Part shown: piece after piece, positions 18,433-28,503 of the stretch
Numbering within the stretch: position 1 is the first letter of the stretch
Layout: every line of letters starts with the position of its first letter
Assembly (NCBI RefSeq): GCF_038443385.1
Contig: NZ_CP151726.1
Coordinates: forward strand, 5,084,001 to 5,148,000
Length of the DNA: 64,000 nucleotides
Direction of reading: 5' to 3'
DNA from: Stieleria varia
GTDB lineage: Bacteria > Planctomycetota > Planctomycetia > Pirellulales > Pirellulaceae
Notes under the pieces: model-generated
What the model was told of the DNA's origin: nothing
What the model saw: only the letters and a program-made list of their open reading frames with translations
The model's database searches: none
Made by a program: the position numbers and the translations under genes

Positions 18433-20243
18433 GCGCGACACGCCCAGTACCAACCGATGGACTTAGGTATGGCCGAAGGCTCGTGGAATCGCTCGGTCAG
18501 GCCGAGTTGCTACGCGACTTGGAATGGGATGAGCGGCTGGGATGGCGGATCACCGTAGCAATCACAATTGATTCCGGTAACGAGGAGCTGGTGCCGGCCA
18601 AAACCAATTGGTCTATCTATCTAGACGAACAGCATCCTTATGGGACTATTGATTTCTACCCTGCCGTCGAAGGTGGCTTGGCCGGAACATTTGCTCACCA
18701 GAACTACAATGGCTTGGTCATTGGGGATAGGCTAAGCGGGAACATTTGCATCAAAGCACCGCAGTTCGTGTTCAGGCGTGACGCATATGACGCCGATCCC
18801 ATCGGACACAAAAACCGTTTGGCGTGGTACATCGAAAAAGCAGTCGAGTGGCTGACGGCGGCAAGCCAAGGCAAGCTCCTGGATGAAGGTGACTACTTCG
18901 AGCTGCCTGTTTTCTACTCGCCTAAAATGACGGACCACACGATTGCAACCAATGAGAACGCTGACTCCTTCGCCTTGTGGCAGTCTGCCACTCAAAACTA
19001 TGGATCAGCAGAATTGGTGGCGGTCGGCCCGAATTCCGCGCCCACGTTCGCGGTACGGCGTTTTTTTGATGCCAAGTCAAACGCAATTATGGAATGCGAT
19101 TGGGGAGTCGAAATTTGCCATTCCAAGCGAACTATCCAGCCTGCGATCTGGACACTGGCCGACTTCCTACCAGTGCTTGAGCCGTATCAAGTTCCCACGA
19201 CTTGGAAGGAAATGAGACGGGTTTTTCTAGCGCATGGTGATAACATTGACACAAGACTCCGCGATTGCTTTCGTCTGATCCGTGACGGGTACCAACGATT
19301 CCTGCTTGTTGGAATCCCTGTCAGTAAACGAATCGGCGAAGCACCGTCAATGATTCACTGGCAGCCACTGGCCCTACCCCCTGTTTCCTTTGGCATCAAT
19401 TTTGCCAAGGGATTTCGCCCCAATGATGAAGGTTACTGGCGCCGCGATCGGCGCGAGTTGGTCGGAAACGGCGAGACGATAAATTGGCAAACCGGTAAGA
19501 GCTGGGGCAAAGACGATTTGACCATCAGAGGACGACTCGAAAACAAATTGAGTGACAAAAGAATTGCGATCATTGGAGCCGGCGCGGTTGGGTCGGTTTT
19601 GTCTGAGTTGATGTGTCGTGCAGGGGCGCACAAACTCACAATCGTGGACTATGACGATTTGGAGCAGGGGAATCTTTGCCGTCACCTCCTAGACATCAGC
19701 GACCTCGGACAGAACAAAGCGGTCGCGATGGCAACTCGACTGAACAAAGGCCACCCACATTCGGCCTGTACAGCGATCGATGCGAGATTTCCTAAGCAAA
19801 CGCAGCAACAGAATCTGAAACTCCAAGAGGCAGACCTAGTCATTGATTGCACCGGCGATGATCAGGTAACTCGTGATCTGGCGTCGTTTGCCTGGACAGA
19901 TGAAAAGCAAATTGTGTCACTGTCGCTCGGCTATGCAGCCAAGAGGCTGTACTTCTACGCAAACCCGTCTGGTAAATTCGATCCTAAGGACTTTGCGTCG
20001 AAAGTAACTCCATTTCTTGAGCAGGATGCGAGCGAACACGATGGCCAGTTGTTGCATCAGGGCATCGGGTGCTGGCACTCAGCCTTTCCAGCACGCATTG
20101 ATGATGTTTGGATGTTAACATCGGCCGGAATAAAGTTGCTGGAAGCATGGTGCACTGGTTTGTCAGAGGGCAATTTCGCTGTACTAGAGCAAGTTATCGA
20201 TGAAGGCGGATTCTCCGGTATTATCCGGCGCGGAGCTGCATAG
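18429..20243 (+). CDS. cap2: CBASS E1-E2 fusion ligase Cap2
   Basis: This 604-aa protein has an N-terminal E2-like domain (catalytic Cys likely C107 in SGNICIKAP) and a C-terminal ThiF/E1 adenylation domain. The E1 part shows the nucleotide-binding GAGAVGS, VDYDDLEQGNLCRH, and a second Cys (C548) in GIGCWHSAFP. Cap2 conjugates the CD-NTase C-terminus to target proteins, which primes signal synthesis. It starts with GTG in a GTGA overlap with cdnD. Confidence 0.93.
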   Translation: MSATRPVPTDGLRYGRRLVESLGQAELLRDLEWDERLGWRITVAITIDSGNEELVPAKTNWSIYLDEQHPYGTIDFYPAVEGGLAGTFAHQNYNGLVIGDRLSGNICIKAPQFVFRRDAYDADPIGHKNRLAWYIEKAVEWLTAASQGKLLDEGDYFELPVFYSPKMTDHTIATNENADSFALWQSATQNYGSAELVAVGPNSAPTFAVRRFFDAKSNAIMECDWGVEICHSKRTIQPAIWTLADFLPVLEPYQVPTTWKEMRRVFLAHGDNIDTRLRDCFRLIRDGYQRFLLVGIPVSKRIGEAPSMIHWQPLALPPVSFGINFAKGFRPNDEGYWRRDRRELVGNGETINWQTGKSWGKDDLTIRGRLENKLSDKRIAIIGAGAVGSVLSELMCRAGAHKLTIVDYDDLEQGNLCRHLLDISDLGQNKAVAMATRLNKGHPHSACTAIDARFPKQTQQQNLKLQEADLVIDCTGDDQVTRDLASFAWTDEKQIVSLSLGYAAKRLYFYANPSGKFDPKDFASKVTPFLEQDASEHDGQLLHQGIGCWHSAFPARIDDVWMLTSAGIKLLEAWCTGLSEGNFAVLEQVIDEGGFSGIIRRGAA

Positions 20244-20728
20244 TGCTATTCCCCTATGAGTATTGGTCCGAGTGCGGAAAATTCGGGCTGCAGATTCCCG
20301 AGAAGCAGCAGGGCGAACTCATATCGTTTTGCCGAAACGCAGGAAGCATCGAGACGGGCGGTATTCTGCTAGGCAGATACGTCGAAGCTGATTCATGTGC
20401 GCTGGTTACAATCGTTACAGGGCCTCCACCGGATTCAAGGCAAACCAGTAGTGCATTTGACCGTGGGGTGAACGGCCTGCAGCAATTGCTGGATCGATTG
20501 TGGACTAAGAACGAGGCATACTACCTTGGCGAGTGGCACTACCACCCCGCACAAGTTCCAACCGCAAGTCCGCAAGACAAACTGCAAATGCAAAGCATTG
20601 CCGGTAGTCAAGACTACGCCTGTCCTGAACCTTTGCTAGTTATTGTTTCACATGGAGGCAATACGACCGAATTTCATTTGGCCGTTTCCGTTCACAGGTC
20701 AAAAATGCAGCCTATTGCACTAAAGTGA
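20243..20728 (+). CDS. cap3: CBASS JAB/JAMM isopeptidase Cap3
   Basis: This 161-aa protein has the full JAMM zinc-protease signature: E in IETGGILLG, then EWHYHP (H-x-H) followed by TASPQD (S and D). Cap3 removes CD-NTase conjugates made by Cap2. The GTG start overlaps the cap2 TAG by one base (TAGTG). It is the last gene of the four-gene operon, and an IS element begins 61 bp later. Confidence 0.92.
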   Translation: MLFPYEYWSECGKFGLQIPEKQQGELISFCRNAGSIETGGILLGRYVEADSCALVTIVTGPPPDSRQTSSAFDRGVNGLQQLLDRLWTKNEAYYLGEWHYHPAQVPTASPQDKLQMQSIAGSQDYACPEPLLVIVSHGGNTTEFHLAVSVHRSKMQPIALK

Positions 20729-20789
20729 AACGGCGAATCGGCTTGGTCAGATAGCTCAACTGGCCTTGAACTGTCTGGTTTCGCTCAGC

Positions 20790-20808
20790 CTAGCCCAACT
20801 TCCCCAAC
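20790..20808 (+). repeat. Left terminal inverted repeat of the IS1634-family element
   Basis: CTAGCCCAACTTCCCCAAC pairs with the right repeat at 24566-24585 with one mismatch. Confidence 0.85.
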
Positions 20809-21167
20809 GTTTTCGTTGAGAGATTTTTTTTCGATAATTTTCGGGGTGTTCGGGGCCAGATTTGGTTGCCGCTGTTTTTCAGCTTTCCCAAATTCTCGTG
20901 TTCTGTCCCAACCTGCGTTGTAGTGACGACTTTTGAGCTGGCGTACCCTGCTGCGATGCCTAACATCCTGGCATGTTCATTCGGCAAAAGTTTCGAAACA
21001 AGAACGGCAAGCGACACGCCTAATGGGCGCTCGCCGAGTCCTATCGCACCGAGAGAGGACCAAGGCAAAGAGTTGTCTCCTGGCTTGGCAAGCTCGACGA
21101 GCAAGGACGTGTTAACGTCGACAGTCTTGCGGAATGTCAGAATCAACAACAAGACAACAAAGGCCAA

Positions 21168-22718
21168 GTGCAACTCGAGCTCTTCGACGCCCCAAAACCA
21201 CAATGGGTCACCGTCGATGCTGCAAACGTTCGCGTCGAAAACTGCAAGCAGTTTGGCGCCCCCTGGTTGGCAATCCAATTGATCGAAAAACTCAAACTCG
21301 ATCAATTCTTCGAGCACGTTATGCCGCGTGGGCAAGAAACCGTTCCATGGGCAACGACCGCGATGCTGCTGATCATCGCCAGACTTTGCGATCCTCCCAG
21401 CGAACTCTACATCGCTGAACGATGGTATCCTAAAACGGCACTACCTGACCTACTTGGAGTTCCCATCTCACGCGTTGATGACAACCGGCTCTACCGAGGA
21501 CTTGACCATCTTTTGCCTCACAAAGAACTCTTGGAAAAGCATCTAAAAGATCGACTTGGAGACTTGTTCGAACTGGAGTACGACCTGCTGCTCTACGACG
21601 TTACAAGCACCTACTTTGAAGGTTAAGCCGAGGCAAATCCGAAAGCGTAACGAGGACACTCTCGCGACAAGCGACCGGACTGCAAACAGGTCTGTATCGG
21701 CCTGGTCGTGTCGCGATGTGGAATGCCGTTGGGATACCGTGTTTTCTCGGGGAATACGGAAGATGTGACAACGGTCGAGGAGATCGTCGAGGCGATGGAA
21801 AAACAGTATGGCGTCGCCGATCGCGTGTGGGTCATGGATCGCGGAATGGTCAGCGAAGACAACTTGAAGTTTTTCCGAGCAGGTAATTTTCGCTACATCA
21901 TTGGCACGCCCAAGTCGATGCTCAAGAAGTTTGAAGCCGAGCTGTTGGCAAAGGACTGGCACGAAGTCCGTGGTGGCCTGGAAGTCAAACTTTGTAAGCG
22001 CGACGATCTCGCCGCGGGCGAGTGTTTTGTTGTGTGTCGTTCGGCTGATCGTCGCAAGAAAGACGAAGCGATTCTTCGTCGCAGCGAAGAGAAGATTGAA
22101 GCTCGATTGAAAACGATGACCGAGCGTTGCCTGAAACAGAATCGCGATGTTCAGAAAGTGGAACGAGAGATCGGTAAACTTCTCGGCAAAAACACTCGCG
22201 CGGCAAAACTGTTTGAGGTGGTGGTGAAAGCGGACGAAAGTGGTGCCGCAAAAATCCTCTGGAAGAAGATCACTTTAGAGACGGATTGGGCGAAGCTCAG
22301 CGCAGGTTGTTATCTACTTCGGACGAATGTAACGGATTGGAAAGATGAGGATCTTTGGAGGGCCTATACGCAACTGAGCGAGGCGGAGAATGCATTCAGA
22401 ATTCACAAAACAGATTTGCAACTGCGTTCAATTTGGCATCAGGAGGAAGACCGTTTGGAGGCCCACTTGTTGGTCTGTTTTCTCGCGTACGTTCTGTTGA
22501 AAAGTTTGGGTAGGCTGTGTGCTCGCGCGGGGTTGGGAGACGAGCCCCGTCGGGTGCTTGAGGAGTTATCTGAAATCCGACCGATGGACGTCGTCCTTCC
22601 GACATCGGCGGGGCATGAAATCCGTCGCCGATGGGGTGCAATCCCATTTCGTCGACGCTTTTTGCTGGCAATAGCTTTCGTGAAGTTCGTCGAAGGTGGT
22701 CCCTCTTTGTTGCGTTGA
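21168..22718 (+). pseudogene. IS1634-family transposase broken by two in-frame TAA codons
   Basis: The N-terminal part (to LLLYDVTSTYFEG, stop at 21624-21626) and the C-terminal part (CGMPLGYRVFSGNTED to the end) are in the same frame. The gap between them still codes for family-like sequence, for example ...RDKRPDCKQVCIGLVVS. Only two TAA codons interrupt it, at about 21624 and 21648, apparently where Gln and Lys would stand. There is no frameshift. The rest, with the catalytic-type DRGM (WVMDRGMVSEDN), is intact, so decay is recent. Readthrough is an alternative but unlikely. Confidence 0.85.
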
Positions 22719-22775
22719 GTTTCGTACAATTCCTCCTTTGGAAGGATCGATTCAAATACAGCGCAAGGATGCGAC

Positions 22776-24371
22776 ATGCACACAAGAGGCGCGACCATGG
22801 ACGGACCAGAAGGCAAGCAGATCGAATCTGCCGAGGAAATGATTGGCCGTTTCCTCGGGGAGTTGAATAGCCAGATTCCTCATTGGAAGCAATCTCTGGA
22901 CCAATCGCCAAGTCAACTCGAACAGATCGAAAGAGCGGTTCATCAATCCTTCGCACGCGGCGCTGACATGCTCGTTGCCGGATTGCTGGCGATCACGATG
23001 GTCAGCGACCAGCTTCAACGGGCCGAGCAACAGACTCGCAAGAACTATTCCCGTCCGCTCGCAAAGGGGCGTGAAAGGACGATCGCTGTGAGGCTCCTGG
23101 GAGGAATGTTTTTATGGGTAACGACGCTCTATTGTCCCCCCAAAAAGAAGCGTTTCGGACGAGACGACAAACCCCGAGTGGGGATCGATCTCACACTGGC
23201 ACAGTTTGGATTTGGCAAAGCCGTTTCGCCTGCCCTGCAGAGTCAAGTTGCCCGAAAAGTCGCGCTTTGCCCTTCGATCAGTTTTGCACATCAAGAACTA
23301 TTACGTGACGGCGTCCAGCTCGATGCCAAGACTGTCAAACGTGTGACCTATCAATGCGGCGAGGGGCTTCTAGCGTTGCGTACTCACCGCATTGAGCAAA
23401 TGCGACAAGGCAAGCTGCCCGTGGGAGATGAATTGGCCGGAAAGCGAGTGTCCGTGCAAATCGACGGCGGAAGAATGAAGATTCGTGGCCCAATGAGGAA
23501 GAAGCTCAAGACGAGTGAGAAAGTCGACGACGATGGCCTTTTGATCGAGGACTCCCCGGGCCGCTCACGCAAGGTTCCAAAGCGCACTTATCAGACGGAT
23601 TGGCGAGAGCCGAAACTGGTGACAATCTTCATCCACGATGAGTACGGCAAAATGGAAAAGAAGACGAAAGCAACGATCGATGGCACGCTCCGTGGTCCCG
23701 ATGCAATCGCTGAAGTGATAGCGATGCATTTGCATCGGTTGGGGGCGGCCAAAGCGTTGAGCGTGACTTTTGTTGCTGACGGAGCGCCGTGGATCTGGGA
23801 CCGCGTCAGCTGGATCATCAAAATGGCGGGGCTGCAAAACGTCGAAACGGTCGAGGTCTTGGATTGTTGCCATGCAGTGCATCACATATCGCTTGCGTTG
23901 GCCGCATTGGGCTTATCCAAAGAGGAGCGAAATCCCCTTTACCGTCAGCACCGTACGCTTCTGCGAAATGGCCAATGGCGTCGTGTGGTTGAGGAGCTGT
24001 CTTCACTTCAGCGGGAAGATGATCCGATTGACGCGTTGAATACGGAAACCTCTTACCTTCGCCACCACGGTGAGGCAGGTCGGCTGAGCTACGTCTCGTT
24101 TCGCTCTCGCGGTCTGCCGTGCGGCAGTGGTGCGATCGAAAGCGGGATCCGCCGGGTGATCAATTTACGGCTAAAAAGCAACGCGATGTTTTGGACGGCC
24201 GAGAATGCGGAATCGATGCTCCAAGTTCGTAGCCAAGTGATCCCAGATCAATGGGACAAAGCAATGGTGGAGCTTGCGGAATTCCGGCGGACGGTAGCAT
24301 ACGATGGCTACCAATGGACTCCAGTGGAGACAAGCTGCAAAAGTGAAAACTCTCATAGCACCGCAACTTGA
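22776..24371 (+). CDS. ISKra4-type transposase
   Basis: This 531-aa intact transposase (or 524 aa from an ATG at 22797) resembles ISKra4 transposases. It has an RKxxR-type core (MKIRGPMRKKLK), an RNase-H-like acidic residue in VTFVADGAPWIWD, EVLDCCHAVHHI, and a C-terminal SGAIESGIRRVINLRLKSNAMFW. It sits inside the terminal repeats of the IS1634 element. The assignment is from recall of the family pattern, not from a search. Confidence 0.82.
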   Translation: MHTRGATMDGPEGKQIESAEEMIGRFLGELNSQIPHWKQSLDQSPSQLEQIERAVHQSFARGADMLVAGLLAITMVSDQLQRAEQQTRKNYSRPLAKGRERTIAVRLLGGMFLWVTTLYCPPKKKRFGRDDKPRVGIDLTLAQFGFGKAVSPALQSQVARKVALCPSISFAHQELLRDGVQLDAKTVKRVTYQCGEGLLALRTHRIEQMRQGKLPVGDELAGKRVSVQIDGGRMKIRGPMRKKLKTSEKVDDDGLLIEDSPGRSRKVPKRTYQTDWREPKLVTIFIHDEYGKMEKKTKATIDGTLRGPDAIAEVIAMHLHRLGAAKALSVTFVADGAPWIWDRVSWIIKMAGLQNVETVEVLDCCHAVHHISLALAALGLSKEERNPLYRQHRTLLRNGQWRRVVEELSSLQREDDPIDALNTETSYLRHHGEAGRLSYVSFRSRGLPCGSGAIESGIRRVINLRLKSNAMFWTAENAESMLQVRSQVIPDQWDKAMVELAEFRRTVAYDGYQWTPVETSCKSENSHSTAT

Positions 24372-24565
24372 TCCCGCAATTTACGGGTTTCTAACGACGC
24401 TTTTGTTGGATTGCGCCCCGCCGATGCGTTTCGCGACCCAGTGAGCATCAATCGATCCCGCTCGATCGACTGGGCCTCAAACTGCCCAGCCGTCTCTTTG
24501 GCACGGAAATGTAGTGCCAACTTTTTTATAAGAAAACCCCGGCTTTTACCGCTCCAGGCACATTT

Positions 24566-24585
24566 CGCTGGGGAAGTTGGGCTAG
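24566..24585 (-). repeat. Right terminal inverted repeat of the IS1634-family element
   Basis: The plus strand reads CGCTGGGGAAGTTGGGCTAG, the complement of the left repeat at 20790 with one mismatch. Confidence 0.85.
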
Positions 24586-25448
24586 CATTGCCTCCCGATA
24601 AGAATTGGTATCGCCAGTACCAGAACTACTTACCCGTGCCTAATGGTGCAACTTCAGTCGCTGCTCAATGATCTCGGCGCGAACGTTGAGTTGACGAACG
24701 AGTGTCAACGAACGACCAAGGCTGGAATGTTCACAAAATGCGAGAATCTGGATCTACTTCGCGAATTGTCGGGACTATCAATGAGTGCCCGAAAATGTGG
24801 CCGGGTCAATATGCATTGCACGGATTCGTGCCTCCGGCGTTGACGCTACGAACAATAGTGACGGAATCCTGGGCTGGTGCCACAAAGGGCTACAGCTTGA
24901 AACGCCTGACAAACAAGCCACCTCGGCCGTGCCCCCATACTGTTACATCTTTCACGTGCCAAATCAGTACGAGGTGAAAACATGACGGATCACCCAATAA
25001 ACGAGATGCGGATCACAATCTCCGCGGCTTCTCTTTGTCCAAAATTCAAGCGGTGCAGCTCAATCAATCTCTGCGCAGCTGAACGCCGATTTGGAAGATC
25101 GACCAGAGCATGTCCAATTTGCTATGCAGAGAACCAATTTGCAGGATGGCTGACGAACGCGTCGGCTTCGACAGTTGGAAGGATGACTTGAGCAGCAACC
25201 CAAGAACTCCGACTAGATTAGAATACCTGCAGTGCCGTCGATTGGATCACGTTTGACTTTTGCCCCGAGCGGACGCATCTGGCCGACGGCACTTCCTCCT
25301 TTTCCATGCCCATCCGCGACAGCAATCTGTTTAACATCGCAGTGCTTGTCGAGCTCGCGAAGGTCGGCATCGATGCAGCGGCTGTCTATCCAAGACGTTC
25401 TTCAACAGTCTGAATGGCCACACTTTGCGTTTGCTGTCAATCAATGAG
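24586..25448. other. Gene-poor, probably decayed coding sequence
   Basis: No convincing gene is present. Short open pieces in different frames have protein-like composition (for example VDWITFDFCPERTHLADGT near 25235-25290, and an ATG at 24982 after GAGGTGAAAAC), but no frame stays open. I read it as eroded coding DNA next to the IS. Confidence 0.5.
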
Positions 25449-25617
25449 CTACAGGTCGTCGACCAACTCGGCTGGTGTGACGCCTATTGCATTGGCTAAA
25501 CGGTAGATCGTCAGCAGCGCGGGGTTTCGCTCGCCATTCTCGTATTCAGAAATGACTGGCTGAGCCGCGCGATTTCGCGTGCTCTGCGCATTCTTTGTCT
25601 GGTCTCTCCAATCTAAA
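25449..25617 (-). pseudogene. Remnant of an Xre-family HTH regulator
   Basis: On the minus strand the sequence encodes ISEYENGERNPALLTIYRL followed by ANAIGVTPAELVDDL and a stop. This is the recognition-helix half of an Xre/Cro-type HTH. The first half is in another frame (RMRRAREIARLSQ), so a small indel has broken it. There is no start codon in the surviving frame. Type II toxin-antitoxin or phage regulators have this look. Confidence 0.7.
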
Positions 25618-26024
25618 GTTCATTCGCACTGACGGGGGGCCATTGCTGCCACGCATTGGTGAATTGAGAGCAATGCTGTTAAAAGAAGGAGTCTTAAAAA
25701 CATTGGCTTAGGTTCCTTAACATGGTCGACTGTCCCCAGATCTTTCCTTCAAAACCTGTGGAAGACGTGCGTCAATAGTCATTTTGGAGGGTATGTATCA
25801 TGAGGTCGCAGATTAGCTAAACCACCGTAATAGCTTGGTTTGATTCAGCTTGAGTTGAATAACAGAGAGCTCGGTGACGAAATGTGCAAAACGGTATTTT
25901 GGCGACCGGCCCTCAACATACCGTCGAAAATTTTCCCCTACAGCCGCATGCGATCCTAGGTGGCTTGAGTTGCTCCAAGAATCGCGAAACGGCTAGAATC
26001 GTAAACTTAGCGCACTCAGCTCTC
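25618..26024. other. No gene seen
   Basis: There is no open frame with plausible protein composition and no strong hairpin. Confidence 0.5.
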
Positions 26025-26249
26025 TTAGCGAACCACCAAGTAACGACCGACCTGCTTCACCGGCCAGTTAAGGTTTAGTAAAGCTTGAAGCATCGATCCG
26101 TGACGCACATCAAACAAATAGTGCTTCATCGTTCCCGAGTGTAGTCCTCGCCATCTACTGATAGTTTGAGTGCGGAGCCATACTTCGCATCTCTTTACCT
26201 CTTCTGGGATTGACGGTCGGGAGAGTGTTAGAACATCAGAAAGTGACAT
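26025..26249 (-). CDS. Small hypothetical protein
   Basis: This 74-aa ORF begins MSLSDVLTLSRPSIPEEVKR and is preceded by GAGGAAACAAA, a good Shine-Dalgarno site for this genome. The composition is protein-like, with Trp, Arg and Leu spread through it and no low complexity. There is no recognisable domain, and no neighbour on the strand helps. It could be a chance ORF. Confidence 0.4.
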   Translation of the reverse strand: MSLSDVLTLSRPSIPEEVKRCEVWLRTQTISRWRGLHSGTMKHYLFDVRHGSMLQALLNLNWPVKQVGRYLVVR

Positions 26250-27186
26250 TTTGTTTCCTCATTTTGGTATGAGCTTGAAACGGAAGGAGATCCCAATGAA
26301 CGTTCATTTGGGAAAGAAACGCGCTAGCTCGCGCTGGCGCTTCACATAGGTGCATGCGGTGTGCTCACGCACCTCTTTGCGCATCTCAACCGGCTGTCGT
26401 AGGGCAGCAAGTCTTCAACGCGCTAATGGTCGGATTTCTCAGTTGCAAACGGCGCTTGGGTTGGCGCTTGTGAAAGCATCTGAATCCGCGATTTGAAATT
26501 CGAAACGAAGGAATGAAAGGGCCCGTTGCGATTTGGTTGTTCTCGATCGATATGCTGAAGCGATCTGGTGCCGAAGGTTGATCGCATTGATCGGTTATCC
26601 TTCAGTGAACCGCTCGATGGGTTTAGTTCGCCGCTCGCTTTGACCACTCAATGCGCGGCAATGCACATGCATGTTGCTGCGTCCAGGGTGAATTTGGTTC
26701 AAAGTGCATTTATGGCGATTTGTGAGGTGAACCGTCGCCCCGGAAGGGCCCAACTCTCAACAACCAATCGGACAAAGAGGTCTGGGCTAGGTAACGTTGA
26801 TACCAGCCATTCCTGCGTTACGTGACGCAGCGAGAGCGACGCACTAGGGTTTGGAGGAGAATGACTGATCCGTTCTTAGTTAGCTTGTGTCTCCATTCCT
26901 TCCTCAACCCGGTGTTTGGAAAGTCAGGGAGAAGGGGTGGGGAGGGTTATCCCACCAACGGAAACAAGGCACTCGATAACTCTGACGTCAGTACCCTTGT
27001 GTCACTATTTTCCAGTTTTCTTGAAACTTGGCGGGTCTCAAAGAAGAAACCAAGAGAATTGATCGCAAGAGAAGAGGGTGTCTCGGTTCAAGAAGCAGAT
27101 TCACCAGAGTAAGTCCCGTTATCCGCACAGACTAACTAAACTGGTTGATATAAACGGAGTTTCTGGAAAAATCGTTTCGCTACTGC
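26250..27186. other. Gene-poor stretch
   Basis: Nothing large is supported. A 17-codon ORF at 26296-26349 (MNVHLGKKRASSRWRFT) has a strong site AAGGAGAT upstream and faces away from the gene at 26025. It may be a leader peptide but cannot be shown. ORFs at 26568-27112 have poor composition. Confidence 0.4.
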
Positions 27187-27222
27187 TTGAGGATTAACGT
27201 CGGTTGCTTTAGTTTGCCAGGG

Positions 27223-27414
27223 ATGAACGATTTAATCTGTTTTCAACCGACGCAACAGCACGCGGCGCAGAATAACCACTACCTCCTTTCTAATGAGCAG
27301 CCTCGCAAAGAGGGTGACGGAGGTTTTGTGTTGCTCATCCTTCTGATGGCAGCAGTCGCATTTTTCTTCCTGGTTCCCCATCCATCCATCGATGACGATC
27401 CTGTGATTAGATGA
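27223..27414 (+). CDS. Small single-pass membrane protein
   Basis: Sixty-three residues are encoded from the ATG at 27223 (an ATT-rich leader to 27187 is also open). A single strong hydrophobic helix (GFVLLILLMAAVAFFFLV) lies near the C-terminus, followed by a short acidic tail. Its stop overlaps the next start (ATGA), which supports real translation. Function unknown. Confidence 0.5.
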   Translation: MNDLICFQPTQQHAAQNNHYLLSNEQPRKEGDGGFVLLILLMAAVAFFFLVPHPSIDDDPVIR

Positions 27415-27809
27415 CGTTCGAGGATGGAGCTTGTCTCCTTCTCAATGCAGTCCAGTCTAAATGCACCTTGCCTACGGGCTATTTTGAATGTTCGAGCCAA
27501 GCTATGAAAGAAGACCTTCAAGAAGCAATTTCACAGTTCCTGGGACGACAGGTTCTCTTCCATGAAACTGGTTCGAGCGATGGCAAACTATGGTTTTCCT
27601 TTCTTGACATTGACGAAGTTGAATACGTTGCCTTTGGCAGCAGTTCGCTGGAATCTAAAGTTTGGCAATTTACGCTTGTGTCTCATCCAGAACATGTGAG
27701 CTTTCGCAAAAGTGGTGCTATTGAAAGGGGAGATCTGCTTTCCCAGGGCGAGTTGTTCATCGTACTGAGAAGCGCACCGAAAAACGGTGTTGAAACGGCG
27801 CGAAAATAG
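27411..27809 (+). CDS. Hypothetical protein
   Basis: This 132-aa product is coupled to the preceding small membrane protein by an ATGA overlap. An internal ATG at 27504 (MKEDLQEAISQFLGRQVLF) gives a 101-aa alternative with better composition. It has mixed alpha/beta composition, no Cys pairs and no membrane segment. I do not recognise a family. Confidence 0.55.
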   Translation: MTFEDGACLLLNAVQSKCTLPTGYFECSSQAMKEDLQEAISQFLGRQVLFHETGSSDGKLWFSFLDIDEVEYVAFGSSSLESKVWQFTLVSHPEHVSFRKSGAIERGDLLSQGELFIVLRSAPKNGVETARK

Positions 27810-27898
27810 CTCGGATCTCCTGACGCTTGCAAGGAATCTGGAAGCCGTATATCCTTACGGCAGCTAGGGTTAGTGCCTTTGCTGGCGAGAGCTGACGT

Positions 27899-27947
27899 GG
27901 GGATTGCAAATCCTTTATTCGTGGGTTCGAATCCCACCGTCGCCTCT
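27899..27947 (+). other. tRNA 3'-half-like sequence (Cys-type anticodon arm)
   Basis: The anticodon arm GGGGA-TTGCAAA-TCCTT (anticodon GCA), a 5-nt variable loop, the T-arm GTGGG-TTCGAAT-CCCAC and an acceptor 3' strand CGTCGCC plus T all fit a tRNA. The D-arm and a matching 5' acceptor strand are absent: GGCGAGA at 27884 pairs only 5 of 7 and is too close. It is followed by a T run. This is the form left by integration at a tRNA gene or by a tRNA fragment. The last 37 bp recur with two mismatches at 47526-47562. Confidence 0.6.
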
Positions 27948-28003
27948 TTTTTTTCGGATTTGGGGAACAGCAGCCTCGTGAATCCGAGTTTTTAGTGAGC
28001 CTC

Positions 28004-28498
28004 GTTGGAGTGGAAGGCTTCAGCCGATCTGAGCACTCATCGAAAACCGTTTGAGTGGTAGGCTTCAGCCGATCTGAGCATTCATCGAAAACCGTTGGAG
28101 TGGTAGGCTTCAGCCGATCTGAGCACTCATCGAAAACCGTTGGAGTGGCAGGCTTCAGCCGATCTGAGCATTCATCGAAAACCGTTGGAGTGGAAGGCTT
28201 CAGCCGATCTGAGCACTCATCGAAAACCGTTGGAGTGGCAGGCTTCAGCCGATCTGAGCACTCATCGAAAACCGTTGGAGTGGCAGGCTTCAGCCGATCC
28301 GAGCACTCATCGAAAACCGTTGGAGTGGAAGGCTTCAGCCGATCTGAGCACTCATCGAAAACTGTTGGAGTGGTAGGCTTCAGCCGATCTGAGCACTCAT
28401 CGAAAACCGTTGGAGTGGCAGGCTTCAGCCGATCTGAGCACTCATCGAAAACCGTTGGGGTGGTAGGCTTCAGCCGATCTGATCACTCATCGAAACAG
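28004..28498 (+). repeat. 45-bp tandem repeat array, 11 copies
   Basis: There are eleven head-to-tail 45-bp units beginning GTTGGAGTGGNAGGCTTCAG. Each holds the small palindrome GGCTTCAGCC and ends ATCGAAAACC. Copies differ at only a few positions: N is A, T or C, and an ACTC/ATTC change alternates. The last copy degenerates. Because 45 is a multiple of 3, several frames stay open (a 149-codon frame repeats GFSRSEHSSKTVGV), but the pattern of variation is not codon-like and I do not call a gene. Confidence 0.92.
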
Positions 28499-28503
28499 GT
28501 TTG

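Larger units (their letters stand above)
20790..24585. mobile_element. IS1634-family element carrying a nested ISKra4-type element
   Basis: A 19-20 bp terminal inverted repeat brackets this segment: CTAGCCCAACTTCCCCAACG at the left and its near-complement at the right (one mismatch). Inside are a dead IS1634-type transposase and an intact ISKra4-type transposase in the same direction. The simplest reading is that an ISKra4 element inserted between the IS1634 transposase stop and its right end. I found no clear target duplication outside the repeats and could not define the ISKra4 ends. Confidence 0.8.

Noticed and set aside
26296-26349. 17-codon leader peptide with strong ribosome site
   Set aside because: No downstream gene or attenuator structure supports a function; noted only in the gene-poor stretch entry.
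27884-27947. Complete tRNA-Cys gene
   Set aside because: The D-arm is missing and the 5' acceptor strand pairs poorly and is too close. Only the 3' half is tRNA-like.
28004-28498. CRISPR array
   Set aside because: The 45-bp units are contiguous and near-identical, with no variable spacers and no cas genes nearby. It is a tandem repeat.
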